A stretch of DNA of 64,000 nt from Chitinophaga sp. XS-30 (GTDB lineage: Bacteria; Bacteroidota; Bacteroidia; Chitinophagales; Chitinophagaceae). Under the pieces are notes generated by a model, which saw nothing but the letters and a program-made list of their open reading frames with translations, had not been told where the DNA came from and ran no database searches. Each line of letters opens with the position of its first letter. The stretch's first letter is position 1. The stretch is from NCBI RefSeq assembly GCF_008086345.1, contig NZ_CP043006.1:4648032-4712031 (forward strand). Direction: 5' to 3'. Of this stretch, positions 19,113-27,671 are shown piece by piece. Made by a program: the position numbers and the translations under genes.

Positions 19113-19724
19113 TCAGTCATCTGCTCGCTTTTCCCTGTTCATATCCCGCATCGATATCTTCTCCGGTTTGATAACGCCCTGTTCCCCGATCACCCAGCTC
19201 AGGGGGCGTTTCTCCTTGCCCACTGACTGTTGCAACAACACCAGTCCATGCATGAAAGCATCCGGTCTGGGCGGGCAGCCCGGTACATATACATCTACGG
19301 GCAGGAACTTATCCACTCCCTGCACAACGCTGTAGATATCGTACATACCGCCGGAGTTCGCGCAGGAACCCATAGAGATCACCCAGCGCGGTTCCATCAT
19401 CTGTTCATACAACCGTTTGATGATGGGGGCCATTTTGATGAATACTGTTCCGGCAATCACCATCACATCCGCCTCTCTGGGCGTACCACGGATCACCTCC
19501 GCACCAAAGCGCGCCAGATCATATTTCGGCGTCATACCGGTAGCCATTTCCACAAAACAGCAGGACAGGCCGAAATGGAAGGGCCACATCGAGTTCTTTC
19601 TGCCCCAGGCCACCAGCCGTTCTACCGAAGTAAGCATTACACTCTGCCCCATTGTTTCCTCAATAGAGAAATGCCCGTTCCTGTCCGGCGCTGCATCTTT
19701 AGGTTCCGTGAGCCACCACTTCAT
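19113..19724 (-). CDS. nuoB: NADH-quinone oxidoreductase subunit B
   Basis: This 203-residue subunit binds the terminal N2 4Fe-4S cluster that reduces quinone. The ligands are the tandem Cys in GLSCCFVEMATG, plus GSCANSGG and YVPGCPPRPD. ATG 19724 (MKWWLTEPKD) is chosen because the frame upstream runs into nuoA; the resulting start overlaps the nuoA 3' end by 26 bases, which suggests coupling. It acts at the NuoD interface. Confidence 0.96.
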   Translation of the reverse strand: MKWWLTEPKDAAPDRNGHFSIEETMGQSVMLTSVERLVAWGRKNSMWPFHFGLSCCFVEMATGMTPKYDLARFGAEVIRGTPREADVMVIAGTVFIKMAPIIKRLYEQMMEPRWVISMGSCANSGGMYDIYSVVQGVDKFLPVDVYVPGCPPRPDAFMHGLVLLQQSVGKEKRPLSWVIGEQGVIKPEKISMRDMNREKRADD

Positions 19725-20157
19725 GCTGTTGTTTTTTCTGGATGGAAAATGTTCCCTGTTGCCTGCGCATCTTTCTGTAGGCCCTGAGTATTTTCTTTCC
19801 GTCCGGACCGAAGTCCAGCGCACCATTGCGCCATTCGTATATCAGTACAACGAGGAGTATGAAAATGAAAACGGATGCGCCGATGAAGCCGGCCCAGCCC
19901 AGTTCGCCAAACGCGATGGCCCATGAGATCACGAATACGGTCTCAATATCAAATATCACAAACAACATGGCTACGAGGTAAAACTGCGAGGGGAAACGCA
20001 ATCGCGCAGAGCCCGTGGAGATAATACCGGACTCGTACGCTTCACCGGTGGAACGCTCTTTATGACGCTCTCCCAATACGTAGGACAGGCCAAGAATAGC
20101 AAACACCAGCACCATTATGATGGAGGCAAATACAAGGAAGGGCCAGATCGGGCTCAT
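19699..20157 (-). CDS. nuoA: NADH-quinone oxidoreductase subunit A
   Basis: This 152-residue membrane subunit is the first gene of the nuo operon. It has three hydrophobic helices and the conserved YESGIISTGSARLRFPSQFY and VIFDIETVFVISWA segments. The C-terminal 25 residues beyond the last helix are charged and overlap the nuoB start. A complete set of NuoA-N, with CD fused, follows on the same strand. Confidence 0.95.
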   Translation of the reverse strand: MSPIWPFLVFASIIMVLVFAILGLSYVLGERHKERSTGEAYESGIISTGSARLRFPSQFYLVAMLFVIFDIETVFVISWAIAFGELGWAGFIGASVFIFILLVVLIYEWRNGALDFGPDGKKILRAYRKMRRQQGTFSIQKKQQHEVVAHGT

Positions 20158-20315
20158 GGCAAAACATTTTATTGTTCAGATCTGTAAATCCTTAACTGTG
20201 GCATGTTTTATTGCATATCCAAACTATCTTTCCAATACGCGGCATAACTGAGCGGTCCGGTCAGATCTGACAATAAAACAATTTAACGGGTCGTTGATGT
20301 TGTGGAATGGCCAGG

Positions 20316-20756
20316 CTAGTGGTGAGTGCCGTGAATATAACATTCGAGGTTTTCAATAATGTTCTTCTGCTCGTCGATGATGTACTTTACGACATCTCCA
20401 ATAGATATCAGTCCGATCAGTGATCCTTCATCATCTACCACAGGCAGATGCCGGATCCTTTTATCGGTCATTTTAAACATGCATGCTTCGATCGTTTCAT
20501 CTTCGGTGACGGTGATCGGGTGTTCCGTCATAATTTCGCGGATAGTGGTTTCTTTGGATGCGCGGCCTTTGAGGATGACTCTGCGTGCATAATCACGCTC
20601 TGAAAAAATACCGAGGAATTTATTGTTCTCTACAACGACCAATGCGCCAATATTCCTGTCTACTAAAAGTTTCAGGGCCTCGTACACCGTGCTGTCCGGA
20701 TGTACGGAATAGACTGCGTTTCCTTTGCCCACCAAGACATTACTGACTCTTCCCAT
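20316..20756 (-). CDS. Tandem CBS-domain protein
   Basis: This 146-residue cytoplasmic protein consists of two CBS domains (about residues 8-65 and 75-135); typical pieces are LVDRNIGALVVVENNKFLGIF and ERDYARRVILKGRASK for the first and IRHLPVVDDEGSLIGLISIGD for the second. Such stand-alone CBS pairs bind adenine nucleotides and act as energy sensors or regulatory subunits in other systems. The partner is unknown here. It is followed by nuoA 158 bases downstream on the same strand; co-regulation with nuo is only a guess. Confidence 0.9.
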   Translation of the reverse strand: MGRVSNVLVGKGNAVYSVHPDSTVYEALKLLVDRNIGALVVVENNKFLGIFSERDYARRVILKGRASKETTIREIMTEHPITVTEDETIEACMFKMTDKRIRHLPVVDDEGSLIGLISIGDVVKYIIDEQKNIIENLECYIHGTHH

Positions 20757-20834
20757 GGTAAGCTAATTTTGCGTTGACGTAATAATATGAAAAACCTACT
20801 TTAAGTTAGCTTTTTTTGGCAATAAAAGCAAAAG

Positions 20835-20886
20835 ATAAAAGGGAAAAAGAAGATGTAGCAACAGCTAATTCCCTTTTCCCTTTTAT
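20835..20886 (-). terminator. Terminator after the GMC oxidoreductase gene
   Basis: Arms 20835-20847 and 20874-20886 are a perfect 13-base match (AAAAGGGAAAA type), located in the minus direction 50 bases past the GMC stop codon and ending in a T-rich stretch. Confidence 0.6.
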
Positions 20887-20934
20887 GTGATGTGTTTATA
20901 TCTGATGTTTTTTACTCCACTGTAAGTTTCTTCA

Positions 20935-22629
20935 TCAGAGATTGCCTTTCTTCAGTTCTTTAACAGCATGATCAGCCGCCCTTGCCGTTAATGCCATATA
21001 AGTGAGCGAGGGGTTTACGCAGGAAGCGGACGTCATGGCAGAACCATCTGTAACGAAAACGTTCTTCGCGGCGTGTACCTGGTTGAATGCGTTGAGCACG
21101 GAGGTTTTGGGATCGCGGCCCATTCTGGCGGTGCCCATTTCGTGAATGGCCATACCGGGCCAGGAGCCGTTATCATAGGTTCTCACATTCTTTATCCCGG
21201 CAGCTTCCAGCATTTCGGCTGCATCGCTGGCCATATCCTTCCGCATTTTCGCTTCATTCTCCTTGAACTCTGCATTGAAACGCAGCACGGGCTGCCCCCA
21301 GGCATCTTTTACGGAATCATCAAGGGTAACGTAGTTATCTTCATAGGGCAGGCATTCTCCGAAGCCGCCAAGGCCCATGCTCCACTGCCCGGGCTCTGTC
21401 AGCATCTCCTTGAAGTCTTTCCCTACACCCATTTCGGCCACACCTCTGCCCCATCCGCCACGGCTGGCGCCGCCCTGGTAACCGAAACCACGGAGATAGT
21501 CCCGTTTATCGGAGCCGATGTTGCGGTATCTCGGCACATAGATGCCATTCGCACGGCGGCCATAAATATATTTATCGTCATACCCTTCCGCGATGCCGGA
21601 AGCGCCGGTACGGAAATGGTGATCCATCAGGTATTTTCCCAATACCCCGCTATCGTTGCCGAACCCGTTGGGGAAACGTTTGGATACGGAATTGAGCAGC
21701 ACGAAGGTTGAGCCAAGTGTGGAACCGTTCACAAAGATGATCTTTGCGAAATACTCTACTGTTTGCTTTGTATGCTTGTCGATCACCCGTACACCGGTGG
21801 CCTTGCCTTTTTCCTCATCGTAGATCAGGGAATTCACGATGGAATCAGGGCGGAGGGTGAGGTTGCCGGTTGCCACGGCCGCAGGCAGCGTGGATGACTG
21901 CGTACTGAAATAGGCGCCGAAGGGGCAGCCCCTGCTGCAGAGGTTCCTGAACTGGCATTTGGTACGGCCGGGCAGATCCTGCGTGATGTTGGCCACGCGG
22001 CCTATCGTCATTTTCCTTCCTTTAAAGGCAGATTCTATGCGGGACTTTACATCCTTTTCCACACAGTTCATATCCATGGGTGGCATGAACTGGCCGTCAG
22101 GCAATTGCGGAAGACCTTCATTCTGACCGCTGATCCCGGCAAATTTTTCCACATAATCATACCACGGTGCAATGTCCGCGTAACGGATAGGCCAGTCTAC
22201 CGCGATCCCGTCCTTTGCATTGGCAGTGAAATCAATATCCGAAAGGCGATAACTCTGGCGCCCCCACATAATGGATTTTCCGCCAACAATATCCGGACGG
22301 TACCAGTCGAAACGTTTGTCTTCTTTATACGGGCTCTGGCTGTCGTTGATCCAGTATTTTTCGTTGTGTTCGCTGTAGGGATAGTCACGGCTCAGCTTGT
22401 CGTGCGTCTTGCGTTGTTCCTGGGTGATCTTGCCGCGGTGTTTGAATTCCCAGGGGTCCATGGTGGCGGTTTCATATTTACCGTGCTCGAGGTTCTTGCC
22501 ACGGTCCAGCATCAACACTTTCAATCCTTTTTCCGTAAGTTCCTTTGCTGCCCAGCCGCCGCTTACGCCGGAGCCGATGACGATGGCGTCATAGGTGTTC
22601 TGGTCCTGTGCTTTTATATTAAGGTTCAT
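20935..22629 (-). CDS. GMC-type FAD-dependent oxidoreductase
   Basis: This 564-residue flavoprotein has the N-terminal dinucleotide-binding motif DAIVIGSGVSGGWAAKELTE and the GMC C-terminal region with HEMGTARMG and NVFVTDGSAMTSASCVNPSL. It resembles the large subunit of membrane-bound gluconate/sorbitol dehydrogenase-like enzymes of Bacteroidota. Start ATG 22629 (MNLNIKAQDQ) is preferred, as codons upstream in frame overlap the previous gene's 3' end. It follows the gluconate 2-dehydrogenase subunit 3-like gene by 34 bases, so the two form an oxidoreductase pair; having no signal of its own, it may be exported on the Tat signal of its partner. The sugar or polyol substrate is not known. Confidence 0.88.
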   Translation of the reverse strand: MNLNIKAQDQNTYDAIVIGSGVSGGWAAKELTEKGLKVLMLDRGKNLEHGKYETATMDPWEFKHRGKITQEQRKTHDKLSRDYPYSEHNEKYWINDSQSPYKEDKRFDWYRPDIVGGKSIMWGRQSYRLSDIDFTANAKDGIAVDWPIRYADIAPWYDYVEKFAGISGQNEGLPQLPDGQFMPPMDMNCVEKDVKSRIESAFKGRKMTIGRVANITQDLPGRTKCQFRNLCSRGCPFGAYFSTQSSTLPAAVATGNLTLRPDSIVNSLIYDEEKGKATGVRVIDKHTKQTVEYFAKIIFVNGSTLGSTFVLLNSVSKRFPNGFGNDSGVLGKYLMDHHFRTGASGIAEGYDDKYIYGRRANGIYVPRYRNIGSDKRDYLRGFGYQGGASRGGWGRGVAEMGVGKDFKEMLTEPGQWSMGLGGFGECLPYEDNYVTLDDSVKDAWGQPVLRFNAEFKENEAKMRKDMASDAAEMLEAAGIKNVRTYDNGSWPGMAIHEMGTARMGRDPKTSVLNAFNQVHAAKNVFVTDGSAMTSASCVNPSLTYMALTARAADHAVKELKKGNL

Positions 22630-22663
22630 TATTATACTTGTTAAAAGATGATGAAGAGATGGT

Positions 22664-23236
22664 TTACGCCCAGGCACGATCGCCTTTTTTGTAGGGGACG
22701 CAACCGTCGAATCTGCCGGGAACGGCCACATAGCGGAGCGCCTGCGTGGCGCCGGGTTCGGAGGTAAAGTATCCGAGCAATGTCAGTTCCTTCATGTACT
22801 GGAAGTAATGAGCCGGATCATCTTTCTGTTTGTTCTCCCGCTTGTTGTAGGCGATCCTTTCCTTATCTATCGCCGTTAGCAGTTCTGTACGCTGCTCCGG
22901 GGTGATATCAAGGTAGCTTTTACCGGAGAACATCTTCCCGCTTTCTTCATTGACCTTATTCAACCCGTCTACAAATACCTGCTGCGCCTTTTCGTCATAG
23001 CAATCATTCACCATAACCAGGATGAATTCATCTACTTTGGCTGCTTTGGCGCCGGGAGTGGAAGTTTCCGGGATGATCGTTTCAGCGATCTCCGCCAGCA
23101 AAGCTTTTGTTTCAGGTGTTTGTAATGTGTAATTCTTAGTACCGGAGGTACAGCCTTCGAGTGCGGCTAACGTGGAAGCGGAAAGCGCTGTTCCCATAAG
23201 GATAGCGACATTCCTGATGGCATCTCTTCTATTCAT
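22664..23236 (-). CDS. Gluconate 2-dehydrogenase subunit 3 family lipoprotein
   Basis: This 190-residue protein starts with MNRRDAIRNVAILMG, a twin-arginine-like motif, and has a lipobox at AALEGC, so the mature protein is probably lipid-anchored at the envelope. The rest is the small-subunit fold seen beside GMC dehydrogenases (EIAETIIPETSTPGAKAAKV, and a C-terminal LLGYFTSEPGATQALRY). It is 34 bases upstream of its GMC partner. The family role is to anchor or escort the flavoprotein; this is taken from homologues. Confidence 0.85.
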   Translation of the reverse strand: MNRRDAIRNVAILMGTALSASTLAALEGCTSGTKNYTLQTPETKALLAEIAETIIPETSTPGAKAAKVDEFILVMVNDCYDEKAQQVFVDGLNKVNEESGKMFSGKSYLDITPEQRTELLTAIDKERIAYNKRENKQKDDPAHYFQYMKELTLLGYFTSEPGATQALRYVAVPGRFDGCVPYKKGDRAWA

Positions 23237-23351
23237 AAACGTAAATTGATTTGACCTTCCCTGAAAGTTTCGAAAAAAAACCGAGATTCCAAAATTTTTT
23301 GGCTTTGAGGAGCAAGAATGTGTAAAATTAACGCAATGTTGGGGTTGGCAA

Positions 23352-23378
23352 TAAAAAAGCTGGCCATAAAGACCAGCT
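23352..23378 (-). terminator. Terminator after the L,D-transpeptidase gene
   Basis: In the minus direction AGCTGG and CCAGCT arms are separated by a 9-base loop and followed directly by a run of T, about 30 bases after the stop codon at 23410. It isolates this gene from the GMC pair. Confidence 0.8.
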
Positions 23379-23409
23379 GAATAATATTTAATTATAATAT
23401 TTGTTGTTG

Positions 23410-24255
23410 CTATTTTCCGGCGCCCGGGGTGTTTGCAGGATTGGCCTGCGCCATTGCCCGCCCTGCCTCATTGCCAGGACCGGTGTACACGTATTTCCCC
23501 TGGCTGTTCACCATAACTACAGGAAGTTTACGTGTTTTCTCGAAGTAATCGTATGCTTCTTTCAGGTTTACCCAGAACTTCTGGGCTTCATTGTCTGTCA
23601 GGGACACGCTGCCCAGGTAGTCGAGCGAGCGGGTATTGCCGAAACGTACCGGGAATACATGCACCGGAATGAAATCCTGGCCGTTGTTCTTGGCGTTTAC
23701 GGCCAGAATATATACCTCCTCGATAAAATCATCGGTCAGTGGTATGCAACCGATCGTCAGGCAACTGCCGTGAATATAGATATCTCCGCCCGGCTTTTTC
23801 TGATCGCTGAGTATTTTGTCTGAATAATTAGGGTAGTTGATCCCCAGGGACAAATGAAAACTGCTGTTGGGATTGAAGTCATTGATGTAATAGAACCCCT
23901 CCGGCACCTGCCTGTCCCCTTCTTTACGCTTGGGCCCCATTTTGCCGGATAGAGAGCAGACACGGTAGGTTTTGAGCAGGGTGAACGTATCGGTAACGTT
24001 GTTCCTTACCCATATTTCCAGTTCGCTATCCAGCTTGAAGGAGCGGATGTACATTTGTTTGGCGGGGTATGCGATCCCTTTCTTCGCAAACTCCTGTTTG
24101 ATCGATTCCTCTTTTTCACGGAATGCCTCTCCCACTCTGGGGAACATCTTCTGATTCTCCAGGAAGGATTGCTGGGCCTGAGCGGTAACAGTGCCGGCCA
24201 GCAGTAAAATACCAAATATGATACGCTTCATATGTGTACGCTTTCCAGATTTCAT
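23410..24255 (-). CDS. YafK-like L,D-transpeptidase (YkuD domain)
   Basis: This roughly 280-residue exported protein has a signal peptide (IIFGILLLAGTVTAQAQQ). The YkuD active-site motif is present as IYIHGSCLTIGCIPLTDD, with the catalytic Cys in GC. YafK-type enzymes act on peptidoglycan peptide cross-links or on proteins linked to them in the periplasm. ATG 24255 is used because it overlaps the stop of the upstream 62-residue gene by 4 bases (ATGA); an internal ATG at 24231 would give a more compact signal peptide. A short Ala/Gly/Pro tail follows the domain. Confidence 0.88.
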   Translation of the reverse strand: MKSGKRTHMKRIIFGILLLAGTVTAQAQQSFLENQKMFPRVGEAFREKEESIKQEFAKKGIAYPAKQMYIRSFKLDSELEIWVRNNVTDTFTLLKTYRVCSLSGKMGPKRKEGDRQVPEGFYYINDFNPNSSFHLSLGINYPNYSDKILSDQKKPGGDIYIHGSCLTIGCIPLTDDFIEEVYILAVNAKNNGQDFIPVHVFPVRFGNTRSLDYLGSVSLTDNEAQKFWVNLKEAYDYFEKTRKLPVVMVNSQGKYVYTGPGNEAGRAMAQANPANTPGAGK

Positions 24256-24440
24256 ACCAGGAAATAATATGCCAGGTAAAACAGTATAAAAGCAAAAATA
24301 ATATATATTACGATACCTACCTTTCTTTTAGCGAAACGTAACACATAATGGTGATTTCCGGCGAAAATCAGGTAGGCGGTCAACAGCTGTAAAAGCCCCG
24401 CCAGGATGAATAGATATCCGAAGAGTTCTTTCAGTTCCAT
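24252..24440 (-). CDS. Small two-helix membrane protein coupled to the transpeptidase
   Basis: This 62-residue protein consists of two hydrophobic helices (LFGYLFILAGLLQLLTAYLI and VGIVIYIIFAFILFYLAYYF) with a basic loop RFAKRKVG between them. The stop codon overlaps the ATG of the L,D-transpeptidase gene (ATGA), which points to translational coupling and real expression. No family is recognised. A role in membrane anchoring or regulation of the transpeptidase is a guess. Confidence 0.65.
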   Translation of the reverse strand: MELKELFGYLFILAGLLQLLTAYLIFAGNHHYVLRFAKRKVGIVIYIIFAFILFYLAYYFLV

Positions 24441-24534
24441 AGATATAACGTCAAATTTAACAATTTTAGTGGGGAAAGTACCGAAAACACTGAAAAAATT
24501 AAAAACGAAATCATCGTAATGTACAACAGTAAAG

Positions 24535-24575
24535 GGTTTGGCCTGGTATCACAAATTGTGATACCAGGCCAAACC
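24535..24575. repeat. 41-base palindrome with 20-base arms
   Basis: The arms 24535-24554 and 24556-24575 are perfectly complementary around a single central base and contain TGGTATCACAA/TTGTGATACCA. It lies 8 bases after the stop of the ORF6N gene, and its core recurs inside that gene. No T-tract follows on either side. Confidence 0.9.
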
Positions 24576-24583
24576 AGCCATAG

Positions 24584-25147
24584 TCAAGGCTTAAGGAATC
24601 CTATCATGGTACGCGGAGGGTCCTGAGGCCGCATCAGTAGCTCCAATGCGTGGAAGATCTCGTCAAATTGTTTGTCGTACTGCAGGCGCATCGACCTCAA
24701 AGTGTTCATTACCTCATCGTAGCTCAGCGCCATCTTTCGTAGTGCCACAAAGGTTCTCATGATGTAAATGTTCATTTCAATGGCTTTCTCGCTCTTCAAA
24801 ACAGAGGATAACATGGCAATGCCCGTTTCAGTGAAAGCAAATGGAAATGCGCCACCAAAGCGCTTTTTGTCTGGTATCACATTTTGTGATACCAGCTGAT
24901 CCACTTCATCAGCGCGGAGTTCGAACATAAAATCTTCCGGAAAACGGCCAGCATTGCGGCGTACAGCTTGCTTCAAAACTCTGGTTTCAATACCATAAAG
25001 CTCTGCAAGGTCTACATCAAGCAGTACTTTTTCGTTTCTCAGCAATACGATTTTCCTGATAATCTTTTCTTCCGGCGTTACGGGTTTGCTCCGTTTCCCT
25101 TTTTCCGGATGCACCGGTGCTGCCGGCGCTGCTTTTTTACCTGGCAT
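24584..25147 (-). CDS. ORF6N domain DNA-binding protein
   Basis: This 187-residue protein has the ORF6N domain (about residues 25-115): KIVLLRNEKVLLDVDLAELY, VRRNAGRFPEDFMFEL, LVSQNVIPDKKR and AFTETGIAMLSSVL. These domains come from phage and plasmid antirepressor-like proteins but are often found alone in Bacteroidota chromosomes. The N-terminus is Lys/Pro/Ala-rich; the C-terminus is helical. The codons for LVSQNVIP contain an 11-base-arm palindrome (24871-24895) that matches the core of the palindrome just behind the gene. This suggests the protein may bind its own locus or that the locus behaves as a small mobile unit. Function is not known. Confidence 0.85.
   Translation of the reverse strand: MPGKKAAPAAPVHPEKGKRSKPVTPEEKIIRKIVLLRNEKVLLDVDLAELYGIETRVLKQAVRRNAGRFPEDFMFELRADEVDQLVSQNVIPDKKRFGGAFPFAFTETGIAMLSSVLKSEKAIEMNIYIMRTFVALRKMALSYDEVMNTLRSMRLQYDKQFDEIFHALELLMRPQDPPRTMIGFLKP
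24871..24895. repeat. Palindrome inside the ORF6N gene
   Basis: CTGGTATCACA and TGTGATACCAG arms (11 bases each) flank a 3-base spacer. The same TGGTATCACA/TGTGATACCA core forms the 24535-24575 palindrome. Confidence 0.85.
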
Positions 25148-25388
25148 AAGGATATGATTTAGGTTACAAACAAGTTGACCTGCAATGTAGTAGCAGGGAA
25201 TTAAATATAGGTTTTATAATAAAACGCGCAAAAAAAAATCAGCAGCAAACGGCGCAAACCAATCTTCTGAACACAATTGCCAGCGTTGGGCTTCCGGGCT
25301 GAAACTCACGCAGCATAAACTTTGCAGCATTTCGGCGGCGGATCTAAGGCACCTAAGCCATACGTAACTACCCGCGCCCCGGCCGCAA

Positions 25389-25428
25389 TAAAAAGGGACT
25401 GCCTGCTTTGTATGCTGACAGCCCCTTT
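25389..25428 (-). terminator. Terminator of the hpd gene
   Basis: In the minus direction the arms at 25419-25428 and 25392-25401 pair over 9-10 bases (AAAGGGGCTG with CAGTCCCTTT) and run into a T-rich tail. It ends the hmgA-hpd cluster. The remaining bases up to the ORF6N start (25147) show nothing else recognisable. Confidence 0.7.
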
Positions 25429-25486
25429 GCGAGGTTGATTTTATTGTAACGTCCGCCGGCCGTTCCGGCCTGTAATTTATCCTGTA

Positions 25487-26617
25487 TTATAAATTCCCTC
25501 TCAATGCCTGCTCCCGTTCGATAGACTCAAAGAGCGCCTTGAAATTGCCCTTTCCGAATGACTTGGCGCCTTTACGCTGGATGATCTCGAAGAACACGGT
25601 AGGGCGGTCCTGCAGAGGTTTGGTGAAGATCTGCAAAAGGTACCCCTCGTCATCGCGGTCCACCAGTATGCCCAGTTCCTGCAGCGGTGCAATATCCTCG
25701 TCTATCTTGCCCACCCTGTCCAGCAGGGTCTCGTAATAGGATGAAGGCACCTTCAGGAACTCAATGCCACGGCGTTGCAGCTCCCCAACCGTTTGTACGA
25801 TGTCATTGGTGGCGATCGCTACGTGCTGCACACCGGGCCCTCCGTAAAAATCAAGGTATTCTTCGATCTGCGACTTTTTCTTTCCTTCCGCCGGTTCGTT
25901 GATCGGGAATTTGATGCGGCCGTTGCCATTGCTCATCACCTTGCTCATCAAAGCGGAGTACTCTGTGGAGATGTCTTTGTCATCGAACGAAACGAGATTG
26001 CGGAAACCCATGGTCGTTGCGTAGAAATCCACCCAGGTGTTCATTTCATTCCAGCCTACGTTCCCCACGCAATGGTCCACATACAACAGCCCGGTCTCCG
26101 CCGGATTGTAATCGCTCTTCCAGGCCTTGTAACCGGGCAGGAAGGGGCCGTTGTAGTTCTTCCTTTCGATGAACAGGTGCACAGTATCCCCGTAAGTGTG
26201 GATCCCGCTGCGCACCACTTCCCCGAATTCATCCTTTTCCGTTACCGGTTCCAGATAAGGCTTTGCACCGCGCTTCACGGTCTCTTCAAAAGACAAACGC
26301 GCATCATCCACCCAGATGGCCAGTACTTTCACGCCGTCGCCATGTTCATCGATATGGCGGGCGATCTCGTTACCCGGGCGCAATGGGGTGGTCAGCACAA
26401 AACGGAGCTTGTTCTGCACCAGTACATACGACACGCGGTCTTTAACACCCGTTTCCGGGCCGGCATAAGCCAGTGACTGGAAGCCGAATGCCGTTTTGTA
26501 AAAATGTGCGGCCTGCTTCGCATTACCGACATAAAATTCAACGTAGTCCGTGCCATTCAGCGGCAGAAAATCGGGTTGGTCCTGTGCCGTCTTCGGCATC
26601 ACTTCTGCTGTATTCAT
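25487..26617 (-). CDS. hpd: 4-hydroxyphenylpyruvate dioxygenase
   Basis: This 376-residue VOC-fold enzyme converts 4-hydroxyphenylpyruvate to homogentisate, the second step of tyrosine catabolism. The iron ligands are seen in DHCVGNVGWNEM (His), GPGVQHVAIATND (His) and TVFFEIIQRKG (Glu). The C-terminal GKGNFKALFESIEREQ helix is typical. It lies downstream of hmgA and an aldo/keto reductase on the same strand, so homogentisate made here is the substrate of the hmgA product. Confidence 0.95.
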   Translation of the reverse strand: MNTAEVMPKTAQDQPDFLPLNGTDYVEFYVGNAKQAAHFYKTAFGFQSLAYAGPETGVKDRVSYVLVQNKLRFVLTTPLRPGNEIARHIDEHGDGVKVLAIWVDDARLSFEETVKRGAKPYLEPVTEKDEFGEVVRSGIHTYGDTVHLFIERKNYNGPFLPGYKAWKSDYNPAETGLLYVDHCVGNVGWNEMNTWVDFYATTMGFRNLVSFDDKDISTEYSALMSKVMSNGNGRIKFPINEPAEGKKKSQIEEYLDFYGGPGVQHVAIATNDIVQTVGELQRRGIEFLKVPSSYYETLLDRVGKIDEDIAPLQELGILVDRDDEGYLLQIFTKPLQDRPTVFFEIIQRKGAKSFGKGNFKALFESIEREQALRGNL

Positions 26618-26652
26618 AAAAAGATTGTTTGGTATGGTTGGTTTTTGATTTT

Positions 26653-27645
26653 TTATACTAAGCTTAACGCATACAGGTGTTTGTTGATAAAGCTGATCTC
26701 CTCCGGGGACAGTTTTATTTTAATGGCCTCTGCGTTCTGTGTGGCCTGGCCTGCGTTCCGCGCGCCTACCAATGCCACCGTGATTCCGGGGCGGTCGATG
26801 GTCCAGCGGATCACCAGTTGCGCCAGCGTTGCGTTCTTTGCTTCTGCCAGCGGTTTGATAAGCCCAAGAAAGGCATTGATACGGGCGATATTGTCCGGCT
26901 GGTAAAACCTGGTGGAGGGACGGTGGTCCCCTTCCCCGAATACATGATCAGCTTTGATCTTTCCGGTAAGGATACCGCGTTGCAGCGGGCTATACGCCAG
27001 AATGCCCTTGTTTGCTTCCATACAGTAGGGTACCAGTTCCTTTTCAATCGATCTTTCCACCATGCTGAAAGGCACCTGGTTGGACGCCAGGCTGATTACT
27101 TTGTCTGCCTGCTTCATCAGTTCCACATTGTAGTTGCACACCCCTGCTGCACGGATCTTCCCCTGCTCCTGCAGGCGTAATACCGCTTCGAATGTCTCTT
27201 CGATGGGCGTAGTGACATCCGGCCAGTGGATCTGGTACAGATCAATGTAATCCGTACGTAGCCGGCGGAGGGAGTCTTCGCATTCTTTTATCACACTGTC
27301 CCTGCCGGCGTATTTGTGGATATCGATGTCTTTGCCGTTGTTGTCCTGGCTTTTGAAGGCCAAAGCCCCTTTGTTCCCTTCCCAGGTCATCCCGAATTTC
27401 GTCAGTATCTGCACTTTGTCCCGGCTGATGCCCTGGAGCGCTTCACCAACGATCTCCTCGCTGGCTCCCTGCCCATAGATCGGCGCGGTATCAATAGATG
27501 TCACGCCTTCATCGACAGAAGCCCTGATGGCCGCTATGGCGTCGCTGCGTTCCGCTCCGCCCCACATCCATCCACCAATGGCCCAGGCGCCAAAAGTGAT
27601 CGCTGAAATCTGTAAATCGCTTTGTCCAAGTTGTCTGTATTCCAT
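26653..27645 (-). CDS. Aldo/keto reductase
   Basis: This 330-residue NAD(P)H-dependent TIM-barrel enzyme has the catalytic tetrad Asp-Tyr-Lys-His: SIDTAPIYGQG gives Asp and Tyr, ILTKFGMTW gives Lys and LYQIHWPDV gives His. The C-terminal cofactor-binding part VALVGARNAGQATQNAEAI is present. It lies between hmgA (26-base gap) and hpd (35-base gap), so it is probably co-transcribed with tyrosine catabolism genes. Its substrate there is unknown. Confidence 0.9.
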   Translation of the reverse strand: MEYRQLGQSDLQISAITFGAWAIGGWMWGGAERSDAIAAIRASVDEGVTSIDTAPIYGQGASEEIVGEALQGISRDKVQILTKFGMTWEGNKGALAFKSQDNNGKDIDIHKYAGRDSVIKECEDSLRRLRTDYIDLYQIHWPDVTTPIEETFEAVLRLQEQGKIRAAGVCNYNVELMKQADKVISLASNQVPFSMVERSIEKELVPYCMEANKGILAYSPLQRGILTGKIKADHVFGEGDHRPSTRFYQPDNIARINAFLGLIKPLAEAKNATLAQLVIRWTIDRPGITVALVGARNAGQATQNAEAIKIKLSPEEISFINKHLYALSLV

Positions 27646-27671
27646 GCTTCTATTTTTCTTTAAAATTACGC

